From positions 1 through 40,074 of the forward strand of contig JBHGAV010000038.1 in assembly GCA_041946685.1 (NCBI GenBank): DNA of 40,074 nt, in the 5' to 3' direction. The position numbers were made by a program, and so were the translations under genes. Source of the DNA: JBHGAV01 sp041946685. GTDB lineage: Bacteria > Acidobacteriota > Terriglobia > Bryobacterales > Bryobacteraceae. This document shows positions 16,549 to 25,695 of this stretch, in pieces. A model generated the notes under the pieces. The model saw only the letters and a program-made list of their open reading frames with translations. It was not told the origin of the DNA and searched no databases. Numbering within the stretch: the stretch's first letter is position 1; each line of letters starts with the position of its first letter.

Positions 16549-16572
16549 GGGCCGGGCATGCCCGGCCCCTAC
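16545..16572. terminator. Perfect 28-bp palindrome between topA and lexA
   Basis: A perfect inverted repeat with no spacer, centred on CATG at 16557-16560 and built of GTAGGGGCCGGGCA and its complement. It contains the topA stop codon (16546-16548) at one edge and the lexA stop codon (16569-16571) at the other. Each transcript would end in the same GC-rich hairpin, so it probably serves as a bidirectional terminator or 3'-end stabiliser, although neither strand has a T-tract. Confidence 0.7.
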
Positions 16573-17192
16573 CGGTATTTCCTAAGCACCGCCAGCACCC
16601 GCCCCTGAAGTTGAAGGCTCTCCATGGGCACCTGGATTGGCGGCATGGATGCGTTGGCGGGCTGCAATCTGGCCGTCGTCTCCGACTCGCGATAGAACCG
16701 CTTCAAGGTGGCTTGCTCGCCTTCGATGAGCGCCACCACGATGTCGCCGTCCTTGACCCGGGCGGAGCGTTCCACCAGCACCACGTCGCCGTCGCAGATG
16801 TGGTCCTCGATCATCGAGTCCCCGCGCACCTCGAGGGCATAGAGATCCTCGTCCTCGAGCAGTTCCCCCAAATGCAGCGTGTCCCTGCCGGGAATCGCCT
16901 CCACCGGCATGCCGGCGGCGATCCTCCCCGCCAGCGGAATCTCGCCCACGGCGTCGCGCCGCCTGCGTTCTTCCTGGAAGTACTTGGCGGCCAGATCGAT
17001 GCTGCGGCTCTGGTTGAAGCCCCGCTTGAGATAATGCTTGGACTGGAGGGCCTGTATGTGCTTGTGCACCGTCGCCAGGGAGGCCAGGCCCAACCCGGAG
17101 GCGATCTCCTGGTAGCTGGGGCTGTAACCGTGCTCCTCCACGAACCGGGCAATGAAATCCAGCACGAGCTTCTGCTTACGCGTCAGCGCCAT
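16569..17192 (-). CDS. lexA: LexA repressor
   Basis: A 207-residue SOS repressor. The N-terminal winged helix (TRKQKLVLDFIARFVEEHGYSPSYQEIASGLGLASLATVHKHIQAL) is followed by the autocleavage site A93-G94 in GRIAAGMPVEA. The catalytic dyad is S126 (GDSMIED) and K164 (EQATLKRF), with spacing close to that of E. coli LexA. All residues for RecA-stimulated self-cleavage are present. The recognition helix differs from the E. coli type, consistent with a lineage-specific SOS box. A promoter and an imperfect palindrome lie directly before the start codon. Confidence 0.97.
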   Translation of the reverse strand: MALTRKQKLVLDFIARFVEEHGYSPSYQEIASGLGLASLATVHKHIQALQSKHYLKRGFNQSRSIDLAAKYFQEERRRRDAVGEIPLAGRIAAGMPVEAIPGRDTLHLGELLEDEDLYALEVRGDSMIEDHICDGDVVLVERSARVKDGDIVVALIEGEQATLKRFYRESETTARLQPANASMPPIQVPMESLQLQGRVLAVLRKYR

Positions 17193-17194
17193 GC

Positions 17195-17227
17195 CTCTAT
17201 TTTTGGCGAATAAAAAGAGAAAGTCAA
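17195..17227 (-). promoter_or_regulatory. lexA promoter with overlapping imperfect palindrome
   Basis: Reading the minus strand, TTGACT (17227-17222) is followed after 17 bp by AAAAAT (17204-17199, four of six matches), which would start transcription almost at the lexA ATG (17192). A 25-bp imperfect palindrome at 17195-17219, with arms beginning CTCT and ending AGAG, covers the -10 region and is a plausible autoregulatory LexA site. Both calls are inferred from position and symmetry. Confidence 0.45.
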
Positions 17228-17235
17228 GAGGCGAT

Positions 17236-17264
17236 CCGCCGTCCGGCTGGAGCCGGGGCGGCGG
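17236..17264 (-). terminator. GC-rich hairpin after the esterase gene
   Basis: CCGCCG and CCGGC (17236-17247) pair with GCCGG and CGGCGG (17252-17264) around a TGGA loop with a small bulge. It directly abuts the esterase stop codon at 17265. There is no T-tract on the minus strand, so termination strength is uncertain. Confidence 0.5.
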
Positions 17265-18473
17265 CTACCTGAACAGCAATTGGGCGAACTGGTGAAGCGC
17301 CCGCCGCCAGGTCAGCCACTCGTGGTCGGTTCCGGGTGAATCGTACGCCACGTACTTGACGCCCACCTTGTCGAGTTCCCTTCGGGCGTGCCTTGCGGCA
17401 TCCAGCCGCGACTGTTCCGCCGTTCCGGCGGAGATAAACATCAAGCGACATTTCTGATTGAACCGCGCTCCGTCGCTGAGCACTCCCCCGTAAGATGTCT
17501 TGGCGTCCAGGTCGCGCATGACCGTGCCGCTGAACGATCCGAAATGGCTGAAAGTGTCCAGATTACCCAGGCCGACCTGCATGGCGTAGGCCGCGCCCAT
17601 GGAAAGTCCCGCAATGGCGCGATGTTCCCGGTCCGCCAGCGTGCGGTAGCGTTTGTCGAGCGCGGGGAGCATGTCCTTGATCACCACCTCGCTGAAGGTC
17701 GTCGAGAGCGTGACGCGGAAGGTGGTGCTCAGCAGCGCGCCCGAGGGTGAAACCGGAGGGCCCTGCTGAGGGGGCTCGCCGGGCTTGCGCGCCCCCGTGT
17801 TGTCCATGACGACGATCATGGGGGCGGCCTTCTTCTCCGCGATCAGGTTGTCCAGGATGATATCGGTCTTGCCCTGCACGACCCAGCCGGTCTCATCTTC
17901 CCCGCCGCCGTGCAGCAGCAGGAGCACGGGATAGCGGGCTTTGAGGTTAGCGTCATAGTCGGGCGGCGTGTAAACGTAGGCGCGCCGCCACGACCCCGTC
18001 ACCCCTGAGTAGTAGCGGAACTGGCGGATCTCCCCGTGCGGAACGTCCTTGACCTGGTAGTAATCGACGCCCTTCTCCGGGATCTCGATGCCGCTGGAGT
18101 CCCGGCTGACTCCGAAGAAGCTCCTGCTGGCCGGATCGCTCACCTGCACGCCGTCAACGACGAGGTAGTAGTAGTGGAACCCGGGGACCTGCGGCGGGAT
18201 CCTGACGCTCCAGGAGCCGTCTTCGGCACGAACCATGTCGTAGTCCTTTCCGAGCCGCACCTGGATCTTCCTCGCTTCGGGCGCCTGGATCCGGAAAGTG
18301 ACGCTGTGGTCGGAGTGAACGCGTGGGTACTCGGCGCCCGGCACGTTGGTGACGGCCGGCGCCGAGTCGGCGGGGGACTGACACCAGCCGAGGCCGCAGG
18401 CGATCGCAGCCCACGCCGCCGTCCCAATCAGGGCGGCCATGAGCCGCCGGGGAGAGATAAGAGGCGTCTTCAT
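17265..18473 (-). CDS. Secreted esterase, feruloyl/acetylxylan (CE1, esterase D-like) type
   Basis: A 402-residue exported alpha/beta hydrolase. Residues 1-31 form a signal peptide (LMAALIGTAAWAAIACGLGWCQ core). About residues 45-130 are an Ig-like/CBM48-type N-terminal domain (VTFRIQAPEARKIQVRLGKDYDM, FHYYYLVVDGV) found on enterochelin-esterase-like and xylan-esterase proteins. The hydrolase domain has RYPVLLLLHGGGEDETGW and the nucleophile motif GLSMGAAYAM near residue 288. FISAGTAEQSRLD and GTDHEW near residue 385 complete a Ser-Asp-His set. The likely substrate is a hydroxycinnamoyl or acetyl ester of plant polysaccharide, but this is inferred from the fold only. It lies 31 bases downstream of the DUF1080/FG-GAP gene on the same strand. 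Confidence 0.9.
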   Translation of the reverse strand: MKTPLISPRRLMAALIGTAAWAAIACGLGWCQSPADSAPAVTNVPGAEYPRVHSDHSVTFRIQAPEARKIQVRLGKDYDMVRAEDGSWSVRIPPQVPGFHYYYLVVDGVQVSDPASRSFFGVSRDSSGIEIPEKGVDYYQVKDVPHGEIRQFRYYSGVTGSWRRAYVYTPPDYDANLKARYPVLLLLHGGGEDETGWVVQGKTDIILDNLIAEKKAAPMIVVMDNTGARKPGEPPQQGPPVSPSGALLSTTFRVTLSTTFSEVVIKDMLPALDKRYRTLADREHRAIAGLSMGAAYAMQVGLGNLDTFSHFGSFSGTVMRDLDAKTSYGGVLSDGARFNQKCRLMFISAGTAEQSRLDAARHARRELDKVGVKYVAYDSPGTDHEWLTWRRALHQFAQLLFR

Positions 18474-18504
18474 CGTCCTTAACTAGCGCGGCGAACCGGC
18501 GGAC

Positions 18505-20442
18505 CTACTTGGCGCGCGCGGCGGCCGGCGGCTTTGCCTGTGCGGCGCGGGGCCGTTGCCAGAAGATGAACGTGCCCGTATTTGTGGAGACGGCAATATC
18601 AAGGGCACCGTCCTTGTTGAGGTCAACCGCGAGAATGTCATTGCCGACGCCGGCACGGTTGTGTATCAATTCCGGGACAAACTCGGCTCCGCCTGGGGCT
18701 TTCGGATTCCGGACTGTCCGGTACCAGTAAACAACCGGCGCGCCGTACGGATCCGGGTCAAGGTAGGAGTCCAGGTGCGTGAAGTAGCGCTTGCCCACGA
18801 TGAAGTCGGTGACGCCGTCTCCATCCACATCCCCGAGGGTGATCGCGTGCGCTTGAGAGAAGATCACCCCTCCCGCGGCCTTCGCGCCGTAGCCCTCTCC
18901 CCCCATAATCGGATGCTGGACGAAGGAGATCTTCCCGGCCGCATCGCGTTTCTGTTCGAACCAGGCGAGCCCGAACCCGTGAGCGCTCATGACCGCCAGG
19001 ACGTCGTTCAGGCCGTCGCCGTTCACGTCATACGAGTACATCTGGGTGCCGCCGAAACTGCCCCGGCTGTACCATCCGAACGCCTCCGGGTGATAGGTCC
19101 AGGTTCCCTGGCTGCCGCCCTGGGCCGGCTGTTCCCACCACCCATAGCTGCTCAGAAGGTCCTTCCGCCCATCGCCATTCACGTCGCCGACTCCGATGCC
19201 GTGCGCCTGGCCGTAGCCGTTCTCCGAGACGGCGTGGAAGGTCCAGGGCTTAGTCGGGTCGGCGGGATCATACTTGTAGTACCCCACCGCGCCGTTGGCC
19301 GAGACGGCCAGCTCCGGCCTGCCGTCGCCATCCACGTCCTCTAGAATGGACTCTTCGCTCTGGAAGTTTGGTACGACCTGATACCTCTGCCAGCGCCGCG
19401 ATTCCCCCTTCGGATTTATGAGCAGCGTCCCGCCGGGTGAGGTGTTCAGGATGTCGGTCCAGCCGTCGCCGTTGAAATCGAAGGTGCCGCCGCCTTGCGC
19501 ATAGGCGAATTCGGTGGACGGTTTCAGCGTCGTCACGGTGAACAGTTCGCGCGACTTGGTGAAATCCGGGCCGTAGTAAATGTAGGGACCCGCCGCCAGA
19601 TCCAGGATGCCGTCTCGGTTGAAATCCCCGGCCTGGGCTGTCCAGGAATAATAAAAGTTGTTGAGGGCCTGCACCCGGAACCGGGGTGACACCTTCTCCT
19701 GGGGAATCACTCGAATCGCCAGGTCCTTGTATGCAACTTCCTTGAATCGGACCTCTCCCTCGCCGCCCGCATACAGGGCCACCGGACCAAAGCTTCCGGA
19801 CTCGTCTTCCGCCACTCCGCCCGTCTCGCGGCCCATGTTCAGGTAGGAGCGGATAATCCCGGCATCCAGGATGATTTCCAGTTCGTTCCAGTCGTTGGGA
19901 CGGAACGAGGCATCGGGCGCCGTAATGGGCAGCGTCACAGCGGGACCGCGGGCACGCGGCGGGCCTCCGCCGCCCCGGCGTGCGGCTGCTGCCGGATCGG
20001 CTGGCGGCATCACGCGCACCCAACCCGAGGCGAACCGCAACGGCTGCCGTGTCAGTTCCTTCCCTTGCGCATCCAGCGTCACGGCAAACAGGGCGAGTTG
20101 CCCGTCGGCGATGGAGACGAATACGCCCTTCATGCCGTCAGCCGTCTTCTCGGCCCGTAGCAGCACGCCGGTCTTGCAGTTCCCGCTGCACCTGAAATAC
20201 ACGTGCAGCGCGACATCCTGATAGGAGCGATCCAGCACCAACCAGCCGCCGCCTTCCTTGGCGGTCCCCACCAGTTCGCCGTTCTGCGCCTGCCATTTCG
20301 CCTGGCCCAGAACGCTCCACCCGGTCAGGCTCGTACCCTTGAACACCGAGTCCGGGACGAACGTCGGATTGGCCCGGAGGACGGGAAAAATCGTCAACGC
20401 CAGGACGGCGGACAGGATCATCACTCGTGGTCTACAGAACAT
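18505..20442 (-). CDS. Secreted DUF1080 (LamG-like) plus FG-GAP/VCBS beta-propeller protein
   Basis: A 645-residue exported protein. It starts at ATG 20442 behind AGGGAGGGAG and has a short signal peptide (MILSAVLALTIFPVLRANP). Residues about 30-235 form a DUF1080/3-keto-disaccharide-hydrolase-like jelly roll (FKGTSLTGWSVLGQAKWQAQNGELVG, TGVLLRAEK, NDWNELEIILDAG). From about residue 255 there are seven FG-GAP/VCBS calcium-binding blades with the signatures DFNRDGILDL, DFNGDGWTDI, DVDGDGRPEL, DVNGDGRKDL, DVNGDGLNDV, DVDGDGVTDF and DLNKDGALDI. Seven repeats fit a complete propeller. The architecture is typical of polysaccharide-related surface proteins, but its activity is unknown. It is paired with the esterase downstream. 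Confidence 0.9.
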   Translation of the reverse strand: MFCRPRVMILSAVLALTIFPVLRANPTFVPDSVFKGTSLTGWSVLGQAKWQAQNGELVGTAKEGGGWLVLDRSYQDVALHVYFRCSGNCKTGVLLRAEKTADGMKGVFVSIADGQLALFAVTLDAQGKELTRQPLRFASGWVRVMPPADPAAAARRGGGGPPRARGPAVTLPITAPDASFRPNDWNELEIILDAGIIRSYLNMGRETGGVAEDESGSFGPVALYAGGEGEVRFKEVAYKDLAIRVIPQEKVSPRFRVQALNNFYYSWTAQAGDFNRDGILDLAAGPYIYYGPDFTKSRELFTVTTLKPSTEFAYAQGGGTFDFNGDGWTDILNTSPGGTLLINPKGESRRWQRYQVVPNFQSEESILEDVDGDGRPELAVSANGAVGYYKYDPADPTKPWTFHAVSENGYGQAHGIGVGDVNGDGRKDLLSSYGWWEQPAQGGSQGTWTYHPEAFGWYSRGSFGGTQMYSYDVNGDGLNDVLAVMSAHGFGLAWFEQKRDAAGKISFVQHPIMGGEGYGAKAAGGVIFSQAHAITLGDVDGDGVTDFIVGKRYFTHLDSYLDPDPYGAPVVYWYRTVRNPKAPGGAEFVPELIHNRAGVGNDILAVDLNKDGALDIAVSTNTGTFIFWQRPRAAQAKPPAAARAK

Positions 20443-20539
20443 GAGAACACTCCCTCCCTAGGAACCATTGATTGTACACCCAGCGGCCCGCCGGATCCTC
20501 GCCCACTCGGGCAGTGAGTTAGCCGGCCACCCCAGTTGC

Positions 20540-20568
20540 TTGACTTCCCCGGAGCCCGGCGTTACAGT
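20540..20568 (+). promoter_or_regulatory. isc operon promoter
   Basis: TTGACT (20540-20545) and TACAGT (20563-20568) are 17 bp apart, 36 bp upstream of the iscR ATG. The predicted start near 20575 lies within the IscR-type operator, so a bound repressor would block initiation. Confidence 0.75.
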
Positions 20569-20571
20569 TGT

Positions 20572-20596
20572 ATCTAGGACTAGAAGGGTCCTATAT
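20572..20596. promoter_or_regulatory. IscR type-1-like operator
   Basis: A 25-bp partly symmetric site. TAGGAC (20575-20580) is inverted as GTCCTA (20588-20593), flanked by AT at the left end and AT at the right end. Its GACTA core, GTC half and terminal TAT fit the remembered E. coli type-1 IscR consensus pattern in position and length, with several internal mismatches. It sits on the start region of the isc promoter and ends eight bases before the iscR ATG. Confidence 0.65.
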
Positions 20597-20603
20597 CTCC
20601 GCG

Positions 20604-21059
20604 ATGCTCCGGCTCACCAAGAAAGCGGATTACGGGCTGATAGCTCTCATGCATCTTGCCGCCAAGGAAACCGGGCAAAGCGCCAGCGCCAAGGAGATCG
20701 CAGAATCTTATCACATCCCCCTTCCGCTGCTGGCCAAAGTGTTGCAAAGACTGGCAAAAACAGGATTTCTGGCGTCCGTATACGGGACCAATGGAGGCTA
20801 CAGACTCGCCCGCAACGCGGACCGGATCAGCGCGCTGGAAGTGATTCGGGCCATCGACGGGCCGGTCTTCCTCACCTCCTGTTCCGCCCAAGAACACGAT
20901 TGCAGCCAGACCTCCCGCTGCACGGCGAGGGGACCACTGGAGCGGATTCGCCAGGACATCCTCAGGCTGCTCGACGGCATCAGTATCCTGGAGATGTCCG
21001 CCGCCAGCCCGAAGGAGTCGCCCCTGGTGACCTTGACCTCCATGAGGACCAGAGCATGA
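20604..21059 (+). CDS. iscR: Rrf2-family Fe-S regulator IscR
   Basis: A 151-residue repressor that senses Fe-S status. Residues 1-65 form the Rrf2 winged helix (LRLTKKADYGLIALMHLA, YHIPLPLLAKVLQRLAKTGFLASVYGTNGGYRLAR). Cluster ligands C93, C100 and C106 (CX6CX5C) are one residue wider in the first gap than E. coli IscR (C92, C98, C104). Translation starts at ATG 20604; a TTG at 20568 falls within the promoter and is rejected. It is the first gene of the isc operon and overlaps iscS by four bases (ATGA). It probably represses its own operon through the site at 20572-20596 when holding a [2Fe-2S] cluster. Confidence 0.94.
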   Translation: MLRLTKKADYGLIALMHLAAKETGQSASAKEIAESYHIPLPLLAKVLQRLAKTGFLASVYGTNGGYRLARNADRISALEVIRAIDGPVFLTSCSAQEHDCSQTSRCTARGPLERIRQDILRLLDGISILEMSAASPKESPLVTLTSMRTRA

Positions 21060-22273
21060 AGATCCCAATTTACATGGACTACCACGCCACCACGCCGGTG
21101 GACCCGCGCGTGCTTCAGGCGATGCTCCCTTTCTTCACAGAGCAGTTCGGCAATGCCGCCAGCCGCAACCACAGCTACGGCTGGGAAGCCGAGAGGGCTG
21201 TCGACAAGGCTCGCCAGCAGGTTGCGGACCTCATCGGAGCTTCTTCCAAGGAGATTGTCTTCACCAGCGGCGCCACCGAGTCCAATAACCTGGCCATCAA
21301 GGGCGTGGCAGAGATGTACGCCGAGAAGGGCGACCACATCATCACCGCGGCCACTGAGCACAAAGCGGTGCTGGACACCTGCAAGCGGTTGGAGAAACGC
21401 GGCTGCCGGATCACGATCCTGCCCGTCGGCAAGGACGGGCTGATCGATCTGGACGCGCTGCGCGCGGCCCTCACTGACAGGACGATTCTCATCAGCATCA
21501 TGCTGGCCAACAACGAGATCGGCGTGCTCCAGCCGGTCCGCGAGATCGGCCGCATCGCCAAAGAGCGCGGCGTGCTGTTTCACACCGACGCCACGCAGGC
21601 CGTCGGGAAGGTGCCGGTGAACGTGATCGAGGACAACATCGACCTGATGTCGATCAGTGCGCATAAGATGTACGGTCCCAAGGGAGTGGGCGCGCTGTAC
21701 GTTCGCCGTAAGAATCCGCGGGTGCAACTCACCGCGCAAATGGACGGGGGGGGACATGAGCGCGGGATGCGGTCCGGAACCCTGAACGTGACGGGCATCG
21801 TGGGACTCGGCGAAGCCTGCGCCATCTGCGGCCGGGAGATGGCCGCCGAATCGGTGCGTTTGGCGGCGCTTCGCGACAGGCTGAAGGCCCGGCTGGAGGC
21901 CTCTCTGGACGAAGTCTATGTCAACGGCTCGATGGAGCACCGGCTGCCGAACAACCTGAACATGAGCTTCGCCTACGTAGAAGGCGAGTCGTTGCTGATG
22001 GGGATCAAGGACGTAGCAGTATCGAGCGGCTCGGCCTGCACCTCGGCCACACTGGAGCCGAGCTACGTCTTGAAGGCCCTCGGCATCGGCGACGATCTGG
22101 CGCACACCTCGATCCGCTTCGGGTTGGGCCGCTTCAACACCGAAGAGGAAGTGGATTACGTCGCCGAGCGCGTCACGGAGACAGTGAAGAAGCTCCGCGA
22201 GCTCTCGCCGCTATACGAGATGGCGCGCGAAGGAGTGGATTTGAAGTCGGTCGCATGGCCGGTGGAGCGTTAG
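21056..22273 (+). CDS. iscS: Cysteine desulfurase IscS
   Basis: A 405-residue PLP enzyme that removes sulfur from cysteine as a persulfide and passes it to IscU. It starts at ATG 21056, coupled to the iscR stop, and opens MKIPIYMDYHATTPVDPRVL. TSGATESNN and TEHKAVLD are cofactor-site motifs, and the PLP lysine is K204 in SAHKMYGPKG. The active-site cysteine is C328 in SSGSACTSATLEPSY, the long-loop form typical of housekeeping group I IscS/NifS rather than SufS. Length and residue numbering follow E. coli IscS closely. The next gene, iscU, begins directly after the stop codon. Confidence 0.98.
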   Translation: MKIPIYMDYHATTPVDPRVLQAMLPFFTEQFGNAASRNHSYGWEAERAVDKARQQVADLIGASSKEIVFTSGATESNNLAIKGVAEMYAEKGDHIITAATEHKAVLDTCKRLEKRGCRITILPVGKDGLIDLDALRAALTDRTILISIMLANNEIGVLQPVREIGRIAKERGVLFHTDATQAVGKVPVNVIEDNIDLMSISAHKMYGPKGVGALYVRRKNPRVQLTAQMDGGGHERGMRSGTLNVTGIVGLGEACAICGREMAAESVRLAALRDRLKARLEASLDEVYVNGSMEHRLPNNLNMSFAYVEGESLLMGIKDVAVSSGSACTSATLEPSYVLKALGIGDDLAHTSIRFGLGRFNTEEEVDYVAERVTETVKKLRELSPLYEMAREGVDLKSVAWPVER

Positions 22274-22684
22274 ATGTCTTACTCGGAAAAAGTTCTGGAT
22301 CACTACAACAACCCCCGCAACGTCGGGGCTCTGGATAAGAACGACCCGACTGTGGGGACGGGCATGGTGGGCGCGCCCGAATGCGGCGACGTGATGAAGC
22401 TCCAACTCAAGGTCAATCCTGAGACCGGCGTCATCGAGGACGCCAAGTTCAAGACCTTCGGCTGCGGCAGCGCCATCGCGAGTTCTTCCCTTGCCACCGA
22501 GTGGGTGAAGGGGCGGACCGTGGATCAGGCTCTCAAGATCAAGAACGTAGAGATCGTACACGAGCTGAGCCTGCCGCCCGTGAAGATACACTGCTCTGTC
22601 CTCGCCGAGGACGCGATCAAGGCGGCCATCGAGGACTATCGCAAGAAGCAGGCCAATTCCAAGCCTGCGGGAGGCGCACAATGA
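22274..22684 (+). CDS. iscU: Fe-S cluster assembly scaffold IscU
   Basis: A 136-residue scaffold on which [2Fe-2S] clusters are built. Cluster ligands are C37 and D39 (GAPECGDVMKLQ), C64 (FGCGSAIASSS) and C107 (KIHCSVLAEDAI). LPPVK, the peptide recognised by the HscA chaperone, immediately precedes the last cysteine; its presence agrees with hscB and hscA downstream. The start is the base after the iscS stop. The C-terminal tail (KKQANSKPAGGAQ) is slightly longer than in E. coli. It overlaps iscA by four bases. Confidence 0.98.
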   Translation: MSYSEKVLDHYNNPRNVGALDKNDPTVGTGMVGAPECGDVMKLQLKVNPETGVIEDAKFKTFGCGSAIASSSLATEWVKGRTVDQALKIKNVEIVHELSLPPVKIHCSVLAEDAIKAAIEDYRKKQANSKPAGGAQ

Positions 22685-23004
22685 TTCAGGTTACACCCAA
22701 GGCGGTTGAGAGAATCCGGCAGGTCTTCGCCCGTCAGGGAGTCCAGACCGGAGGTCTAAGGCTTGGCGTGCAGGGCGGCGGCTGCTCCGGGCTCAGCTAC
22801 TTGATCCGGTTCGAGCCGCAGAATCGCCCCACCGACCAGGTGTTCGACTTCGACGGCGTGAAGGTGTTCGTCGATCCCAAGAGCATGATCTACCTGGATG
22901 GGATGACCCTGGACTATAAGGAGTCTCTCATGCAATCCGGCTTCGTCTTCGACAACCCCAACGCTCAGAAGAGCTGCGGCTGCGGCACCTCCTTTACCGC
23001 CTGA
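22681..23004 (+). CDS. iscA: A-type Fe-S carrier IscA
   Basis: A 107-residue HesB/IscA-type carrier that hands Fe-S clusters to apoproteins. The start ATG 22681 overlaps the iscU stop. The three conserved cysteines are C35 (QGGGCSGLSY) and C99/C101 (SCGCGTSF). The rest (MIQVTPKAVERIRQVF, YLDGMTLDYKESLMQSGFVFDNPNA) is typical. IscA and ErpA cannot be separated by sequence alone, but position between iscU and hscB supports iscA. Confidence 0.96.
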   Translation: MIQVTPKAVERIRQVFARQGVQTGGLRLGVQGGGCSGLSYLIRFEPQNRPTDQVFDFDGVKVFVDPKSMIYLDGMTLDYKESLMQSGFVFDNPNAQKSCGCGTSFTA

Positions 23005-23621
23005 TGAACGCTTCCGGTTGCTGGAAATGCGGCCAGGAGCCGCACGACTCTCTGTTCTGCAAGTTCTGCAACACTCTTCAGCCTCCTGCGCCGGACTACT
23101 TTCGTTTCTTCGGCCTCGACCGGCGTTTGAGCATCGACGCCGGCGGGTTGCAGAAGCGCTATTACAGCCTGAGCCGGCTGGTCCATCCGGACCGGTTTCA
23201 GAACGGCACGCCGAACGAGAAACGCTTCTGGCTGGACGCCACGGCCATCCTCAACGACGCGTACCGGACCCTCCGCGATCCGGTGGCCCGCGCCGAGTAC
23301 TTTCTCAAGGAAGAGGGGATCGAGGCCGCCGAACGCAAGTCCAAGCGCGTCCCGCCCGAGTTGATCGAAGAGGTTTTCGAAGTGAGCATGTCGCTGGAGG
23401 AGTGGCGCGGCGGCGACCGCTCCGTCCGCCCCGCGCTGGAATCGGCGCTGGGGCGATTTCGCACTCTCCGCGACGAGGCGGACAGCGAGCTGGAAGTCCT
23501 GTTCGCCGAGTACGACCGCTCCCGGGACCGCGACGTGCTGCTGCGCGTCCGCAACGTACTCGACCGGCGCAGCTACATCTCCAATCTTATCGACGAGATT
23601 GAGGAAGGCCTTTCCACATAG
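23004..23621 (+). CDS. hscB: Fe-S co-chaperone HscB with N-terminal zinc knuckle
   Basis: A 205-residue J-domain co-chaperone that delivers IscU to HscA. The J domain follows residue 30 (DYFRFFGLDRRLSIDAGGLQKRYYSLSRLVHPDRF) with the essential HPD at 61-63. The C-terminal three-helix HSCB_C domain binds IscU. The first 25 residues carry C6, C9, C19 and C22 (CWKCG...FCKFC), a four-cysteine knuckle absent from E. coli HscB but known from eukaryotic HSC20 and some bacterial HscB proteins. The ATG shares its A with the iscA stop codon. Confidence 0.95.
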   Translation: MNASGCWKCGQEPHDSLFCKFCNTLQPPAPDYFRFFGLDRRLSIDAGGLQKRYYSLSRLVHPDRFQNGTPNEKRFWLDATAILNDAYRTLRDPVARAEYFLKEEGIEAAERKSKRVPPELIEEVFEVSMSLEEWRGGDRSVRPALESALGRFRTLRDEADSELEVLFAEYDRSRDRDVLLRVRNVLDRRSYISNLIDEIEEGLST

Positions 23622-23623
23622 CC

Positions 23624-25476
<1,853 letters not shown>

Positions 25477-25477
<1 letters not shown>

Positions 25478-25686
25478 TGACCTGGGATGATGCCGAGGGA
25501 ATCGCTCTGGCCCTCTGCGAGAAGTATCCCGACGTCGATCCCCTGAAGGTTCGCTTCACCGACCTGCACCGCTGGGTGATTGGGCTCGCGGATTTCCGCG
25601 ACGACCCGAAGGCCTCCTCCGAAGGCAAGCTGGAAGCGATCCAGATGGCCTGGCTGGAGGAGTGGAACGAGAACCGGCCTACCTGA
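25477..25686 (+). CDS. iscX: IscX (YfhJ) Fe-S assembly adaptor
   Basis: A 69-residue acidic protein, MTWDDAEGIALALCEKYPD, then VRFTDLHRWVIGLADFRDDPKASSEGKLEAIQMAWLEEW, aligning over its whole length with E. coli IscX. It binds IscS and iron and tunes desulfurase activity. It is the last gene of the operon; fdx, which in E. coli lies between hscA and iscX, is missing here. No clear terminator follows before the convergent gene ending at 25696. Confidence 0.95.
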
Positions 25687-25695
25687 AAGTGACGC

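Noticed and set aside
20468..21055. Upstream in-frame extension of iscS
   Set aside because: The frame is open through iscR, but the conserved IscS N-terminus begins at ATG 21056, and iscR is clearly coded in another frame there.
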